Assembly: GCF_001619615.1 (NCBI RefSeq)
Contig: NZ_LQQP01000023.1
Span: 186,001-250,000 of the forward strand
DNA from: Microbacterium sp. T32
GTDB lineage: Bacteria > Actinomycetota > Actinomycetes > Actinomycetales > Microbacteriaceae
Direction of reading: 5' to 3'
DNA length: 64,000 nt
Made by a program: the position numbers and the translations under genes
Shown here: piece after piece, positions 18,308-26,279 of the stretch
Layout of the letters: the number at the start of each line of letters is the position of its first letter
Position numbering within the stretch: the first letter of the stretch is position 1
The notes under the pieces: model-generated
The model's input: only the letters and a program-made list of their open reading frames with translations
Database searches by the model: none
What the model was told of the DNA's origin: nothing

Positions 18308-18313
18308 AGGGTA
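18308..18313 (-). promoter_or_regulatory. Leaderless -10 box for rlmN
   Basis: TACCCT on the minus strand ends 7 nt before the ATG at 18300; no Shine-Dalgarno sequence is present. Confidence 0.5.
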
Positions 18314-18407
18314 CCGGCGCCCACCTGCGCCGAGGCTGGGCGCTCCGGCCGGGCGCCGCCGCGCGCCGGGCCGCCCGGCGCCGCGGCGGGACCGCACGGC
18401 CCGCGCC

Positions 18408-18685
18408 GGACACAACGCAGGAATAACGGGATGCCACGGCCCCCGCACCCGCGGCATCCCGCGGTTCCGCAGGAGTTGTGCCCGTCATGTCCGCGCGGGC
18501 CCCGGACACCCGCGCCCGCCCGCACCGAGGGTGTGCGCCGCGGCCGCGCGGTGCTGCACCCCGCCACCCCGGGCACAACGCAGGAAAACCCGGATGCCAC
18601 AGCCCCCGCACCCGCGGCATCCCGCGGTTCCGCAGGAGTTGTGTCCGCCGTGTACGCGCGGGGGCCGGACACCCGCGCCCGGTAC
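18408..18685. repeat. Direct repeat pair of a palindrome, GCAGGAGTTGTG family
   Basis: The 453-bp gap between rlmN and the HAD gene holds two copies of a unit of about 110 bp, 163 bp apart (about 18408-18518 and 18571-18681). Within each copy CACAACGCAGGAA and CGGAATCC-type left-arm sequence pairs with GGCATCCCGCGGTTCC and GCAGGAGTTGTG on the right. The end word GCAGGAGTTGTG recurs at 36183-36433. A separate GC-only palindrome lies at about 18355-18390. No coding potential is seen in the gap. Confidence 0.65.
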
Positions 18686-18753
18686 GGTGGCAGTCGACCG
18701 CCGGGGCAGCCCGCGCCCCGACCGGCCGGTCCGGCGCCGACCCACGGAGAACC

Positions 18754-19599
18754 ATGACCCGCATCGCCTTCCTCGACGTGGACGGCACGATCGCCGAGCA
18801 CGGCTCGACGATCGCCCCCTCGACCGTGACCGCCATCCGCCGCGCCCGCGCGAACGGCCACCTCGTGTGGCTGTGCACCGGACGGGCGGACGGCGACATC
18901 CACCCCGACGTGCGCGCGATCGGCTTCGACGGCGCGATCAGCAACGCGGGGGCGTACGCCACGAGCGGCGACGAACTGATCGTGGAGCACCCCATGCCCC
19001 GCGCGGACGTGGCGGCGATCGAGACGTACTTCGAGGCGCATGGCATCCACTACTTCCTGCAGACGCACGAGGCGGTGTTCGCTTCGCCGGGTATCGAGCC
19101 GATGATGCGCGAGTACGTGCGCGAGCGTCTCGCGAAGCGGGCAGCCGAGATCGCGGCGCGGGGGCTCGACGGGGAGCCGACGACGTCGATCCCCCGTGCC
19201 CGGCCCCTCGCCGAGGTCGATCGCGGCCGGGTCGCGAAGGCGGTGTTCATCAGCCCCGTCGCCGACACGGTTGCGCACGCCGGTGCCGAACTGGGCGAGC
19301 GGTTCCACGTCATCCCCGGGTCGATCCCGCTCCCCGGCGGCTCGAACGGCGAGATCGGGCTCGCGGGCGTCACGAAGGGGTCGGCGATCCTCGAGGTGCT
19401 GGAGCACCTGGGCCTGGATCGAGCGGAGGCCATCGGCATCGGCGACTCCTGGAACGACGTCGAGATGTTCCAGGTCGTCGGCACCCCCGTCGCGATGGGC
19501 AACGCCCCCGTCGAGCTGCAGCGTCTGGCCGGCCGCGTGACGACCGCGGTCCTGGACGACGGCGTGCACAACGCCTTCGCCGAGCTCGGCCTGCTCTGA
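18754..19599 (+). CDS. Cof-type HAD-superfamily phosphatase
   Basis: A 281-residue HAD hydrolase. Motif I is FLDVDGTIA (residues 6-14; nucleophile Asp8). A large type-IIB cap domain lies between about 85 and 195. Motif III is the Lys in GVTKGSAI near 208, and motif IV is [12 protein letters not shown] near 229-240. These enzymes dephosphorylate sugar phosphates, pyridoxal phosphate or flavin-pathway intermediates; the substrate is not evident. GGAGA precedes the ATG. Confidence 0.88.
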   Translation: MTRIAFLDVDGTIAEHGSTIAPSTVTAIRRARANGHLVWLCTGRADGDIHPDVRAIGFDGAISNAGAYATSGDELIVEHPMPRADVAAIETYFEAHGIHYFLQTHEAVFASPGIEPMMREYVRERLAKRAAEIAARGLDGEPTTSIPRARPLAEVDRGRVAKAVFISPVADTVAHAGAELGERFHVIPGSIPLPGGSNGEIGLAGVTKGSAILEVLEHLGLDRAEAIGIGDSWNDVEMFQVVGTPVAMGNAPVELQRLAGRVTTAVLDDGVHNAFAELGLL

Positions 19600-19617
19600 C
19601 GCGGCGCCCCTCACGCC

Positions 19618-19679
19618 TAAACGCTCCTGCTCGGCAGAAACGCCCGGCCGCAGCGTTTCCGCCGAGGCACAGCGATTAT
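19618..19679. repeat. Palindromic repeat, TAAACGCT/GCGTTTC family, copy 1
   Basis: Arms 19618-19643 and 19653-19679 pair imperfectly. The word AAACGC/GCGTTT occurs in alternating orientation, flanking GGCAGAA and GCCGAG. It lies between the convergent HAD and SDR genes. A second, better-paired copy is at 49223-49283. Confidence 0.7.
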
Positions 19680-19724
19680 GCCCCCCTTGCGCCGTGCCCC
19701 GCGCCCCCGAGCGGACGCCCGGCC

Positions 19725-20558
19725 TCAGTCCAGGAAGATGTCGGGGTACATCGCCTCGTCGGGCGTTCCGGGGACAGCGGCGTAGCCGGAGAAGTCCGTC
19801 ACCCCGGCGGCCTGCAGCACGTCCTCGACGATCAGCATCTGGCCGGTGAGGTCACGCGACGGGGACGTGAGCACCTCGTACGCGGCATCCGCGTAGATCT
19901 CGGGCGTGCGCGAGACGCGCATGAGCCGGTCGCCGCCGATGACGTTCTGCACCGCCGCGGTCGCGATCGTCGTGCGCGGCCACAGGGTGTTGGCCGCGAT
20001 CCCGGCCTCGGCGAACTCCGCCGCGAGCCCGAGCGTCGCCATCGTCATGCCGAACTTCGCGAGGCTGTAGCCGGTGTGCGCTCCCAGCCAGCGAGGCGTG
20101 ACGTTCAACGGCGGCGAGAGCGACAGGATGTGCGGGTTCTCGGCGTCCTTCAGAACGGGCACGGCCGCGCGCGAGAGCAGGAACGTCCCGCGCACGTTGA
20201 CGTCCTGCATGAGGTCGTACTTCTTCGTCGCGAGGTCGAGCGAGCCCGACAGGTCGATGACGCTGGCGTTGTTCACCACGATGTCGACGCCGCCGAACTC
20301 CCCCACCGTACGCAGCACGGCCTCGGTGATCGACTCCTCGTCGCGGACGTCGCCGACGATCGGCAGCGCGTGACCGCCCGCGGCGCGGATCGCGTCGGCC
20401 GCGGTGTGGATCGTCCCCTCGAGCTTCGGGTGCGGGGTGTCGGTCTTGGCGAGCAGCGCGACGTTCGCGCCGTCGCGCGCGGCGCGCAGCGCGATCGCGA
20501 GGCCGATGCCACGGCTACCGCCCGACATCAGGATGGTCTTGCCGGCGAGCGTCGTCAT
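19725..20558 (-). CDS. SDR-family oxidoreductase (HSDL2-like)
   Basis: A 277-residue short-chain dehydrogenase. The cofactor motif is [11 protein letters not shown] (13-23), and NNAS lies near 95. The catalytic Tyr-Lys is seen as YSLAKFGMT near 166-174. The extended loop after [12 protein letters not shown] is typical of the HSDL2 group. It is the last gene of a three-gene operon with an enoyl-CoA hydratase and another SDR; the 4-nt overlap with the upstream gene supports co-translation. The operon looks like acyl-CoA or carboxylic-acid catabolism. Confidence 0.88.
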   Translation of the reverse strand: MTTLAGKTILMSGGSRGIGLAIALRAARDGANVALLAKTDTPHPKLEGTIHTAADAIRAAGGHALPIVGDVRDEESITEAVLRTVGEFGGVDIVVNNASVIDLSGSLDLATKKYDLMQDVNVRGTFLLSRAAVPVLKDAENPHILSLSPPLNVTPRWLGAHTGYSLAKFGMTMATLGLAAEFAEAGIAANTLWPRTTIATAAVQNVIGGDRLMRVSRTPEIYADAAYEVLTSPSRDLTGQMLIVEDVLQAAGVTDFSGYAAVPGTPDEAMYPDIFLD

Positions 20559-21331
20559 GAGCGTCCTTTCGCGGAGGCGGCGGCGAAGGCCGCGACCCGC
20601 GCCCGCGCCTCGGGGGTCTCGAAGGCCGCGCCGATCGTGGCGGCTTCGTCGGCGAGGTTCTCCGCGAACGTGCGCCCGGCACCGACGCGCACGAGCCGCG
20701 TCGCCTGACCGAACGCGGCGGTCGCCCCCGCCAGCCAGAACCGCGCGATCTCCTCGACCCGCGACGCCAGATCCGTGGATGCCACGACCTCGGCGACCAG
20801 CCCCCAGTCGAGGGCCTCCGCGGCGTCGATCATGCGGTCCTGGAGCAGCAGCTGCAGCGCGCGTCGCTGTCCGATCGCGGCCGGGAGCAGCGTCGAGACG
20901 CCGAGGTCGGGGGTGAGGCCGATGTTGGCGTAGCGGCTGACGAAGCGGGCGTTCTCGCTCGCGACGACGTAGTCCGCGGTGAGCATGAGCCCGAGTCCGC
21001 CGCCCGCGACCGCCCCCTGGACGGCGGCGACCATCGGCAGCGGCGCTTCGACGAACGTGCGGATGCCGTCGTGGATCGCCTCCGCGGTCTCGGTCACGTC
21101 GACACCCGACGCGCCGGTCGTCGCCATGGCCACGACGTCGCCGCCGGCGCAGAACGCGGGGCCCGTGGCATCCAGGATCACGGCTCCGACGGAGGCGTCG
21201 GACGTGATCTCATGCGCGACCTCGCGCCAGCGCCGGGCCATCGGGAAGTCCATCGCGTTGAGCGACGCGGGACGATCGAACGTGACGCGGGCGAGACCGG
21301 CGTCGATGGAGAGCAGGATGCCGTCGGTCAT
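20555..21331 (-). CDS. Enoyl-CoA hydratase/isomerase family protein
   Basis: A 258-residue crotonase-fold enzyme. The oxyanion-hole segments are AFCAGGDVVAM (about 59-69) and GAVAGGGLGLML (about 106-117). One catalytic Glu position of classical hydratases is occupied by LTPDLGVST, so an isomerase or other crotonase activity is possible. It overlaps its neighbours by 4 nt on both sides (ATGA), giving a tightly coupled operon. Confidence 0.87.
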   Translation of the reverse strand: MTDGILLSIDAGLARVTFDRPASLNAMDFPMARRWREVAHEITSDASVGAVILDATGPAFCAGGDVVAMATTGASGVDVTETAEAIHDGIRTFVEAPLPMVAAVQGAVAGGGLGLMLTADYVVASENARFVSRYANIGLTPDLGVSTLLPAAIGQRRALQLLLQDRMIDAAEALDWGLVAEVVASTDLASRVEEIARFWLAGATAAFGQATRLVRVGAGRTFAENLADEAATIGAAFETPEARARVAAFAAASAKGRS

Positions 21332-22089
21332 TTCGGCGCCATCCGGATCGCGCCGTCCAGGCGAATGGTCTCGCCGTTGAGGTAGCCGTTGTCGACGATC
21401 GCGAGCACGAGTCGCGCGTACTCGTCGGGCGCGCCGAGCCGCGAGGGGTACGGCACCTGCTGTCCGAGCGAGTCCTGCGCGGCCTGCGGCAGCCCCTTGA
21501 GCATGGGCGTCTCCATGATGCCGGGGGCGATCGTGACGACCCGGATGCCATGGCGGGCGAGCTCGCGCGCGATCGGAAGGGTCATGGCGTGAACGCCGCC
21601 CTTGCTCGCCGAGTACGCGGGCTGGCCGATCTGCCCGTCGAAGGCGGCGACGCTCGCGGTGTTCACGATGACGCCGCGGTCACCGCCCTCCGTCGGCTCG
21701 GACGCGGCCATGAGCGCCGACGTCTGCGCGATCACGTTGTACGTGCCGACGAGGTTGATGCGGACGAGCCGCTCGAAGTCGGCCAGGGGCGTGGGCTTCA
21801 GGTCACGGTCGAGGACCTTGGCCGGCGGCGCGATGCCGGCGCAGTTCACCACGACCCGGAGCGCGCCGGACTCCGCGGCGAGCGCCGCGGCAGCCGCCAC
21901 CTGCTCGGCATCCGTGACGTCCGCCGCCGCGAACGTTCCGCCGAGATCGTCGGCGACGGCCGCACCCGACGAGGACGGCAGATCGATGATCGTGACGTGG
22001 GCGCCCGCGGCGGCGAGGCGACGCGCGGTGGCGAGACCGAGGCCCGAGGCCCCTCCGGTGACGAGGGCGGATGCTCCCGCGATGTCCAT
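21328..22089 (-). CDS. SDR-family oxidoreductase (3-hydroxyacyl-CoA dehydrogenase type II-like)
   Basis: A 253-residue SDR with TGGASGLGLATARRL (about 11-25), NCAG near 85 and the catalytic YSASKGGVHAMTLPIARELA near 155-174. Overall sequence resembles HSD10/3-hydroxyacyl-CoA dehydrogenase type II. The ATG at 22089 is preferred because AAGGAGA stands just before it. It leads an operon with the hydratase and HSDL2-like SDR; hydration then oxidation of an enoyl-CoA is the natural reading. Confidence 0.88.
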   Translation of the reverse strand: MDIAGASALVTGGASGLGLATARRLAAAGAHVTIIDLPSSSGAAVADDLGGTFAAADVTDAEQVAAAAALAAESGALRVVVNCAGIAPPAKVLDRDLKPTPLADFERLVRINLVGTYNVIAQTSALMAASEPTEGGDRGVIVNTASVAAFDGQIGQPAYSASKGGVHAMTLPIARELARHGIRVVTIAPGIMETPMLKGLPQAAQDSLGQQVPYPSRLGAPDEYARLVLAIVDNGYLNGETIRLDGAIRMAPK

Positions 22090-22134
22090 GCGTTCTCCTT
22101 CGAAGCAGAAACTCAGTGTCACTCTACCCGGGAC

Positions 22135-23106
22135 TCAGGTTCGCGGAATACGGCTCCGCGACCAGCCGATCCTGCGCCGCACGGGCGTCCGGATCGCCCC
22201 CGTCGAGGCGCCGTCCGCGAGCAGCGTGATCTCGTCGGCGCTCCAGCCGAATTGCGAGCGGAGGCAGTGCGCGAGGGCCGTCAGGGGCTGCGCGACTCCC
22301 ACCTCGATCCCGCGCGGGACGTCGGCGGCGTCCGGGTCGAGCGTGCGCCCGGCCTCACGGAGGTCGCTCACCAGCCCGCGCATCCGATCCGTGCCGTAGG
22401 CGGCCGACGCGAGGTCCCAGTCCCCGAGAACGACGATCGCTCCCGCGGGGCGACCCGCGGGACGCTCGGGTACGGCGCTGCGGGCCGCGAAGAGGCGGAC
22501 GACGGCGATCCCGATCATCAGCACCGCGAGGCATCCCGCGGCGGTCACCGGGGCGAAGGAGAACACCGCGGTATAGACGGCCGACTCCAGCCCCAGGAGG
22601 AGGCCGACGAGAAGCCGGACGACGCAGAACACCGCGTACCCGCCGCACGTCACTATCAGCAGGCGCATCGGTGCCCGCGGCTCGACGTCCGAACGCGCGG
22701 CCGCCACCCCGCACGCGGCACACACCACGGCGAGCACGACGACCTTGACGACGCCCGACGTCGAGAGGGGCGCGCTGGCCGACACGATCGCGACACCCAG
22801 CCCCACGGCGACGACGGCGACCGACCAGCGCCGCGCGTGATCACCCGACAGCACCCGGAGCGCGATGAAGAACACCGCCGGGGCGAGCACCATCGCGGTG
22901 TCGCCGACCACGCGCGGAACGATCCCGCCGCCGGCGATGAAGATGAGGTACATCACGCTCGACGCGACGGCCGCGAGGCCCGAAACCACGGTCAGGCGCA
23001 AGAACAGCGTCGGGGCTCCCGGCTTGCCGAGCCGCGGAAGCGCGACGAAGAGCACCGCGGCCGAAACGGCGACGCTCACGGCCACCAGGCCGAACGAGAA
23101 TCCCAT
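22135..23106 (-). CDS. Membrane protein of unknown function
   Basis: A 323-residue protein not assigned to a named family. About seven hydrophobic segments cover residues 1-225; a soluble tail of about 100 residues follows, with GAIVVLGDWDLASAA and LRSQFGWSADEITLLADG. The layout resembles a sensory or regulatory membrane domain with a short cytoplasmic output domain, but no kinase, cyclase or helix-turn-helix motif is visible. The start could be the ATG at 23106 or a GTG at 23145; the ATG gives a clean hydrophobic N-terminus. Confidence 0.6.
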   Translation of the reverse strand: MGFSFGLVAVSVAVSAAVLFVALPRLGKPGAPTLFLRLTVVSGLAAVASSVMYLIFIAGGGIVPRVVGDTAMVLAPAVFFIALRVLSGDHARRWSVAVVAVGLGVAIVSASAPLSTSGVVKVVVLAVVCAACGVAAARSDVEPRAPMRLLIVTCGGYAVFCVVRLLVGLLLGLESAVYTAVFSFAPVTAAGCLAVLMIGIAVVRLFAARSAVPERPAGRPAGAIVVLGDWDLASAAYGTDRMRGLVSDLREAGRTLDPDAADVPRGIEVGVAQPLTALAHCLRSQFGWSADEITLLADGASTGAIRTPVRRRIGWSRSRIPRT

Positions 23107-23149
23107 CGCGCCCCCGGACTGATCCAGCCCCGACGAGAAAAGCACTTAC

Positions 23150-23191
23150 CGATTAGGCAGGACGAGCGTCGGATGCGCAAGTGCCTATCGC
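23150..23191. promoter_or_regulatory. Inverted repeat in the 169-bp gap after ecfT
   Basis: CGATTAGGCA (23150-23159) faces TGCCTATCG (23183-23191), flanked by GCACTT and AAGTGC. The gap separates the ECF T-component from the membrane protein on the same strand, so this may be a promoter-operator for the latter or a weak terminator. Nothing else is seen in the gap. Confidence 0.35.
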
Positions 23192-23275
23192 CTCGCGGCC
23201 AGGTTCTCTACGCTCGTGCCCTGGGTGATCCCGGCTTCGGTGCCGAGACCGCTGGCCGGCCGAACGAGTCCGAGT

Positions 23276-24064
23276 TCACCCGCCGACGAAGCGGAAGGCC
23301 CCCGTCGCCACGGCCACCGCGAAAGCCACGCCGATCACCACCAGCGCGCCCGCGAGCGCGACGACGTCGCGAGGGTGCAGGCGCGACGGGCGCGACCACG
23401 TCCGCTCGACGGGGGCCCCGAAGCCACGGGCCTCCATCGCGGTCGCGAGGGTCGTGCCGCGCCGCACGGCGAAGACGAGCAGCACGAACGCCATCCCGAG
23501 GAATCGCCGGAGCGCGCCGTGGTCGCCGAGGCCGCGCGCGCGGCGGGCGAGGGTCATGGTGCGCCAGTCGTCGACGAACAGCCCGACCGTCCGCGCGCCC
23601 GCCAGGATGCCGAGGACGAACCGACTCGGCAGCTTCGCGACCTGCGCCAGGCCGTCGGCGAGCTCGGTCGGATCCGTGCGCCCGAACAGCAGGATCGTGG
23701 GGAGGCCCAGCGCGATGACGCGGAGCATCACGGCCAGGGACAGGGCGATCGAGTCGTCGCTCACGGCGGCGAACAGGAACCGGCCGTACACGGTTCCGCC
23801 GGGCTTCGCGTAGAGCAGCATGCTCACGCCGGCGACGGGCGCGAACACGACCACGGGCACCAGTCGCCGCAGGACGGTCCCCCACGCCAGTCCCGTCAGC
23901 GGCACGCAGGCGAGTTCGAGCACGATCGCGACCGACGCGCTCACCGGGTCGAGCGTCGCGAACAGCGGCACCGACAGCACGAGCGCGATGACGATGCGCG
24001 TGACGGGGTTCACCCCGTCAAGCCAGGGCCGGGTGCGCTCGGGCACCGTGAGCGCCGCGGTCAT
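23276..24064 (-). CDS. Energy-coupling factor transporter transmembrane T-component
   Basis: A 262-residue membrane protein of the CbiQ/EcfT family. It has about five membrane segments, and coupling helices with the family Ala-Arg-Gly motifs: LAGARTVG near 158 and LARRARGLG near 178, then AMEARGFG near 214. It transmits ATPase motion to the substrate-binding S-component. The ATG overlaps the ATPase stop (ATGA). A TPP riboswitch at the operon head indicates a thiamine-precursor transporter. Confidence 0.88.
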   Translation of the reverse strand: MTAALTVPERTRPWLDGVNPVTRIVIALVLSVPLFATLDPVSASVAIVLELACVPLTGLAWGTVLRRLVPVVVFAPVAGVSMLLYAKPGGTVYGRFLFAAVSDDSIALSLAVMLRVIALGLPTILLFGRTDPTELADGLAQVAKLPSRFVLGILAGARTVGLFVDDWRTMTLARRARGLGDHGALRRFLGMAFVLLVFAVRRGTTLATAMEARGFGAPVERTWSRPSRLHPRDVVALAGALVVIGVAFAVAVATGAFRFVGG

Positions 24065-25512
24065 GCGGCGCTCCCGAGGACGATGCGGTGCTGCCCGAGA
24101 TGCCGGATCACGTCGGCGTCGTGAGTGACGGCCACGACGGTGCGTCCGCGCGCGATCTCGCGCTGCAGCAGCGCGACGAGCTCGCTCCAGCCGCGCCGGT
24201 CCTGACCGAACGTCGGCTCGTCCAGCACGATCACCGCGGGCGACGACGCGAGCACGGTCGCGACCGACAGCCGTCGCTTCTGTCCGCCCGAGAGGGTGAA
24301 CGGGTGGGCTTCGGCGAGGGATGCCAGGTCGAGCCGCTCGAGCAGCTCGTCGACGATCGCGTCGACCTCGGTCGCCGGCATCCGGAGCGCGCGCGGGCCG
24401 ACGGCGAGTTCTTCGCGCAGCGTCGAGGCGAGGAACTGGTGCTCGGGTTCCTGGAACACCGTGCCGATGCGGGTGAGGAGTTCGGTCGACCGCCAGCGCG
24501 ACGGGCGCCGCACCCCCCGCGCGGCCAGCGACGGCGCGGCGACGACCTCGCCCGCGAGCTCGGGCAGGAGCCCCGCGAGGGTCAGCGCGAGCGTCGACTT
24601 GCCCGCGCCGTTCGGTCCCGTGATCACCATGCCCGCGCCCTCCGGAACGACGATGTCCAGCCCCGCGCGCACGGGCGTGCGGCGCTCGCGACCGATCGTG
24701 AGAGCGGATGCCGAGAGCGTGGCATCCATCGACGGGGAGGCCGGAGGGAGCACGGGCAGGTCGACCGGACGCCCCGGCACCCACACGCCCGCCGCGGCGA
24801 GCGCGTCGCCGTGCTCCGCGAACACCCACGCGGGCGGCCCGTCGGCGAGTAGGCCGCCGCCGGGCGCGAGGACGATCACGCGCGTGACGAGGTCGGCCCA
24901 CACCGCGGTGCGGTGCTCGATGAGCACGAGGGTCGTCTCGTCGCGGGAGACCACGCGATCCACCGCGGCGCGCACCTCGCGTACCCCGTCGGGGTCGAGG
25001 TTGGCGGTGGGTTCGTCGAGGAGCAGCAGCCCCGGGCGCATCGCCAGCACGCCGGCGAGCGCGAGCCGCTGCTTCTGGCCGCCGGACAGTGCCTTCGTCG
25101 GGCGGTCGAGCGGCACGTCGAGACCGACGGATGCCAGCGCCTCGGCGACGCGCGAGGGAATGGCATCCGCCGGTATGCCGAGGTTCTCGCAGCCGAAGGC
25201 GACGTCGTCACCGACCTTCGACAGCACGACGCCGGCCTCAGGGTCCTGCAGGACGAGACCGATGCGTCCGCGCTGCGCCTCCGGCGGTTGCCCGTCGACG
25301 AGGATGCGGCCCGTGACCTCGCCCTCGTCGCTGCCCCCGAGCAGGCCGGCGAGACCGGCGAGCAGCGTCGACTTCCCGGCCCCGGAGGCGCCGAGTAGAA
25401 GCACCCGCTCCCCCGGTTCGATCGTCAGGTCGACGTCGCGGGTGGCCGGCAGCCGGCGCCCGGCGTACCGCCACCCCCAGCCGTCGACGTCGACGCGCGC
25501 CGGATGCGGCAT
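24061..25512 (-). CDS. ECF transporter ATPase, two fused ABC domains (YkoD-like)
   Basis: A 483-residue protein carrying two complete ABC ATPase domains. Domain 1 has GASGAGKST (about 38-46), LSGGQKQRLALAG and LLLLDEPTANLDPDG. Domain 2 has GPNGAGKST (about 300-308), LSGGQKRRLSVA and VIVLDEPTFGQD. The fusion is typical of ykoD-type ECF transporters, while many ECF systems use two genes. It overlaps the YkoE gene by 1 nt and the T-component gene by 4 nt. Confidence 0.9.
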   Translation of the reverse strand: MPHPARVDVDGWGWRYAGRRLPATRDVDLTIEPGERVLLLGASGAGKSTLLAGLAGLLGGSDEGEVTGRILVDGQPPEAQRGRIGLVLQDPEAGVVLSKVGDDVAFGCENLGIPADAIPSRVAEALASVGLDVPLDRPTKALSGGQKQRLALAGVLAMRPGLLLLDEPTANLDPDGVREVRAAVDRVVSRDETTLVLIEHRTAVWADLVTRVIVLAPGGGLLADGPPAWVFAEHGDALAAAGVWVPGRPVDLPVLPPASPSMDATLSASALTIGRERRTPVRAGLDIVVPEGAGMVITGPNGAGKSTLALTLAGLLPELAGEVVAAPSLAARGVRRPSRWRSTELLTRIGTVFQEPEHQFLASTLREELAVGPRALRMPATEVDAIVDELLERLDLASLAEAHPFTLSGGQKRRLSVATVLASSPAVIVLDEPTFGQDRRGWSELVALLQREIARGRTVVAVTHDADVIRHLGQHRIVLGSAA

Positions 25513-26141
25513 CAGACCTCTCGGCGGCGTTCGCGTCCCGCGGCGAAGCGGCTGAGCGCACCGCTCGCGGCCAGTGCCCGGACGAGCAGCCAGCCCACGA
25601 CGCCGCCGAGCACCGCGCCCGAGACGATGAGCGTGGTGAGGTACAGCAGGTTGAACTCGGCGGTCTTCGCGATGTTGCCGGTGAAGAACTCCAGCACCCA
25701 CGCGCCGACACCGGCGCCCGCACCGGCGAGCATCGCGACCGGCAGCGAGAAGCGCAGGTAGAGGAACGCGAGGAAGATCAGCTCGGCGCCGAGACCCTGC
25801 GCGAGACCCGAGTAGATCGTGCTGATGCCCCACACGTTGCCGATGAGGGCGGACACGATCGCGGCGATGAGCTCGACCAGCAGCGCCGCCCCGGGCTTGC
25901 GGATGATGAGGCCGCCGACGATGCCGCCGAGCAGCCAGATACCGACCGCGATGCCACCGAGGCCGGGAGTCAGGCCGTCCATCGCGGTGAACCAGAGGCC
26001 GCCGACGGTGTTCCAGCCCCAGAAGACGAGACCGATCGCGACACCCAGCACGGCGGTGACGACGATGTCGACGACCCGCCAGCGGAAGCGGTCGGTCGTG
26101 GCGACGGCGGGGGCCGTCCGGGCAGACGTGGACGTGTGCAT
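25512..26141 (-). CDS. ECF transporter S-component, YkoE family (thiamine/HMP uptake)
   Basis: A 209-residue membrane protein with six hydrophobic segments. The YkoE-type sequence around GLVFWGWNTVGGLWF (about 37-51) and the conserved Trp/Asn residues fit a hydroxymethylpyrimidine or thiamine binding subunit. It heads the operon S-AA-T directly below a TPP riboswitch, so expression should fall when thiamine diphosphate is plentiful. GGAGGAGAG precedes the ATG at 26141, next to the riboswitch end. Confidence 0.9.
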   Translation of the reverse strand: MHTSTSARTAPAVATTDRFRWRVVDIVVTAVLGVAIGLVFWGWNTVGGLWFTAMDGLTPGLGGIAVGIWLLGGIVGGLIIRKPGAALLVELIAAIVSALIGNVWGISTIYSGLAQGLGAELIFLAFLYLRFSLPVAMLAGAGAGVGAWVLEFFTGNIAKTAEFNLLYLTTLIVSGAVLGGVVGWLLVRALAASGALSRFAAGRERRREV

Positions 26142-26145
26142 TTCT

Positions 26146-26252
26146 CTCCTCCCTGCGCCGGCATGATCCGGATCAGGTTCGACGGTCGAAGCGTGGGTCG
26201 CTTCCTCTCAGCCCGGCTCACCGGACTCCCGTGGTTGTGAAACCAGAGTATA
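26146..26252 (-). promoter_or_regulatory. TPP riboswitch and promoter of the thiamine ECF operon
   Basis: Read on the minus strand, the THI-box blocks appear in order: CGGGAGTCCGG, GGGCTGAGAGGAAG, then a variable stem, CGAACCTGATCCGG and CATGCCGGCGCAGGGAGG. TATACT (26252-26247, minus) is a good -10 about 7 nt before the aptamer. The final CAGGGAGGAG overlaps the ribosome-binding site of ykoE, suggesting translational control by sequestration. Confidence 0.93.
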
Positions 26253-26267
26253 GGCCGGTCCCCGGGG

Positions 26268-26273
26268 TAGCGT
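26268..26273 (+). promoter_or_regulatory. Leaderless -10 box for the DD-carboxypeptidase gene
   Basis: TAGCGT ends 6 nt before the GTG at 26280 and there is no Shine-Dalgarno sequence. It lies back-to-back with the riboswitch promoter on the other strand. Confidence 0.45.
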
Positions 26274-26279
26274 GGGCGA

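Noticed and set aside
23107..23145. Upstream GTG start at 23145 for the membrane protein
   Set aside because: It would add thirteen polar residues before the first membrane segment, with no ribosome-binding site; the ATG at 23106 is preferred, though weakly.
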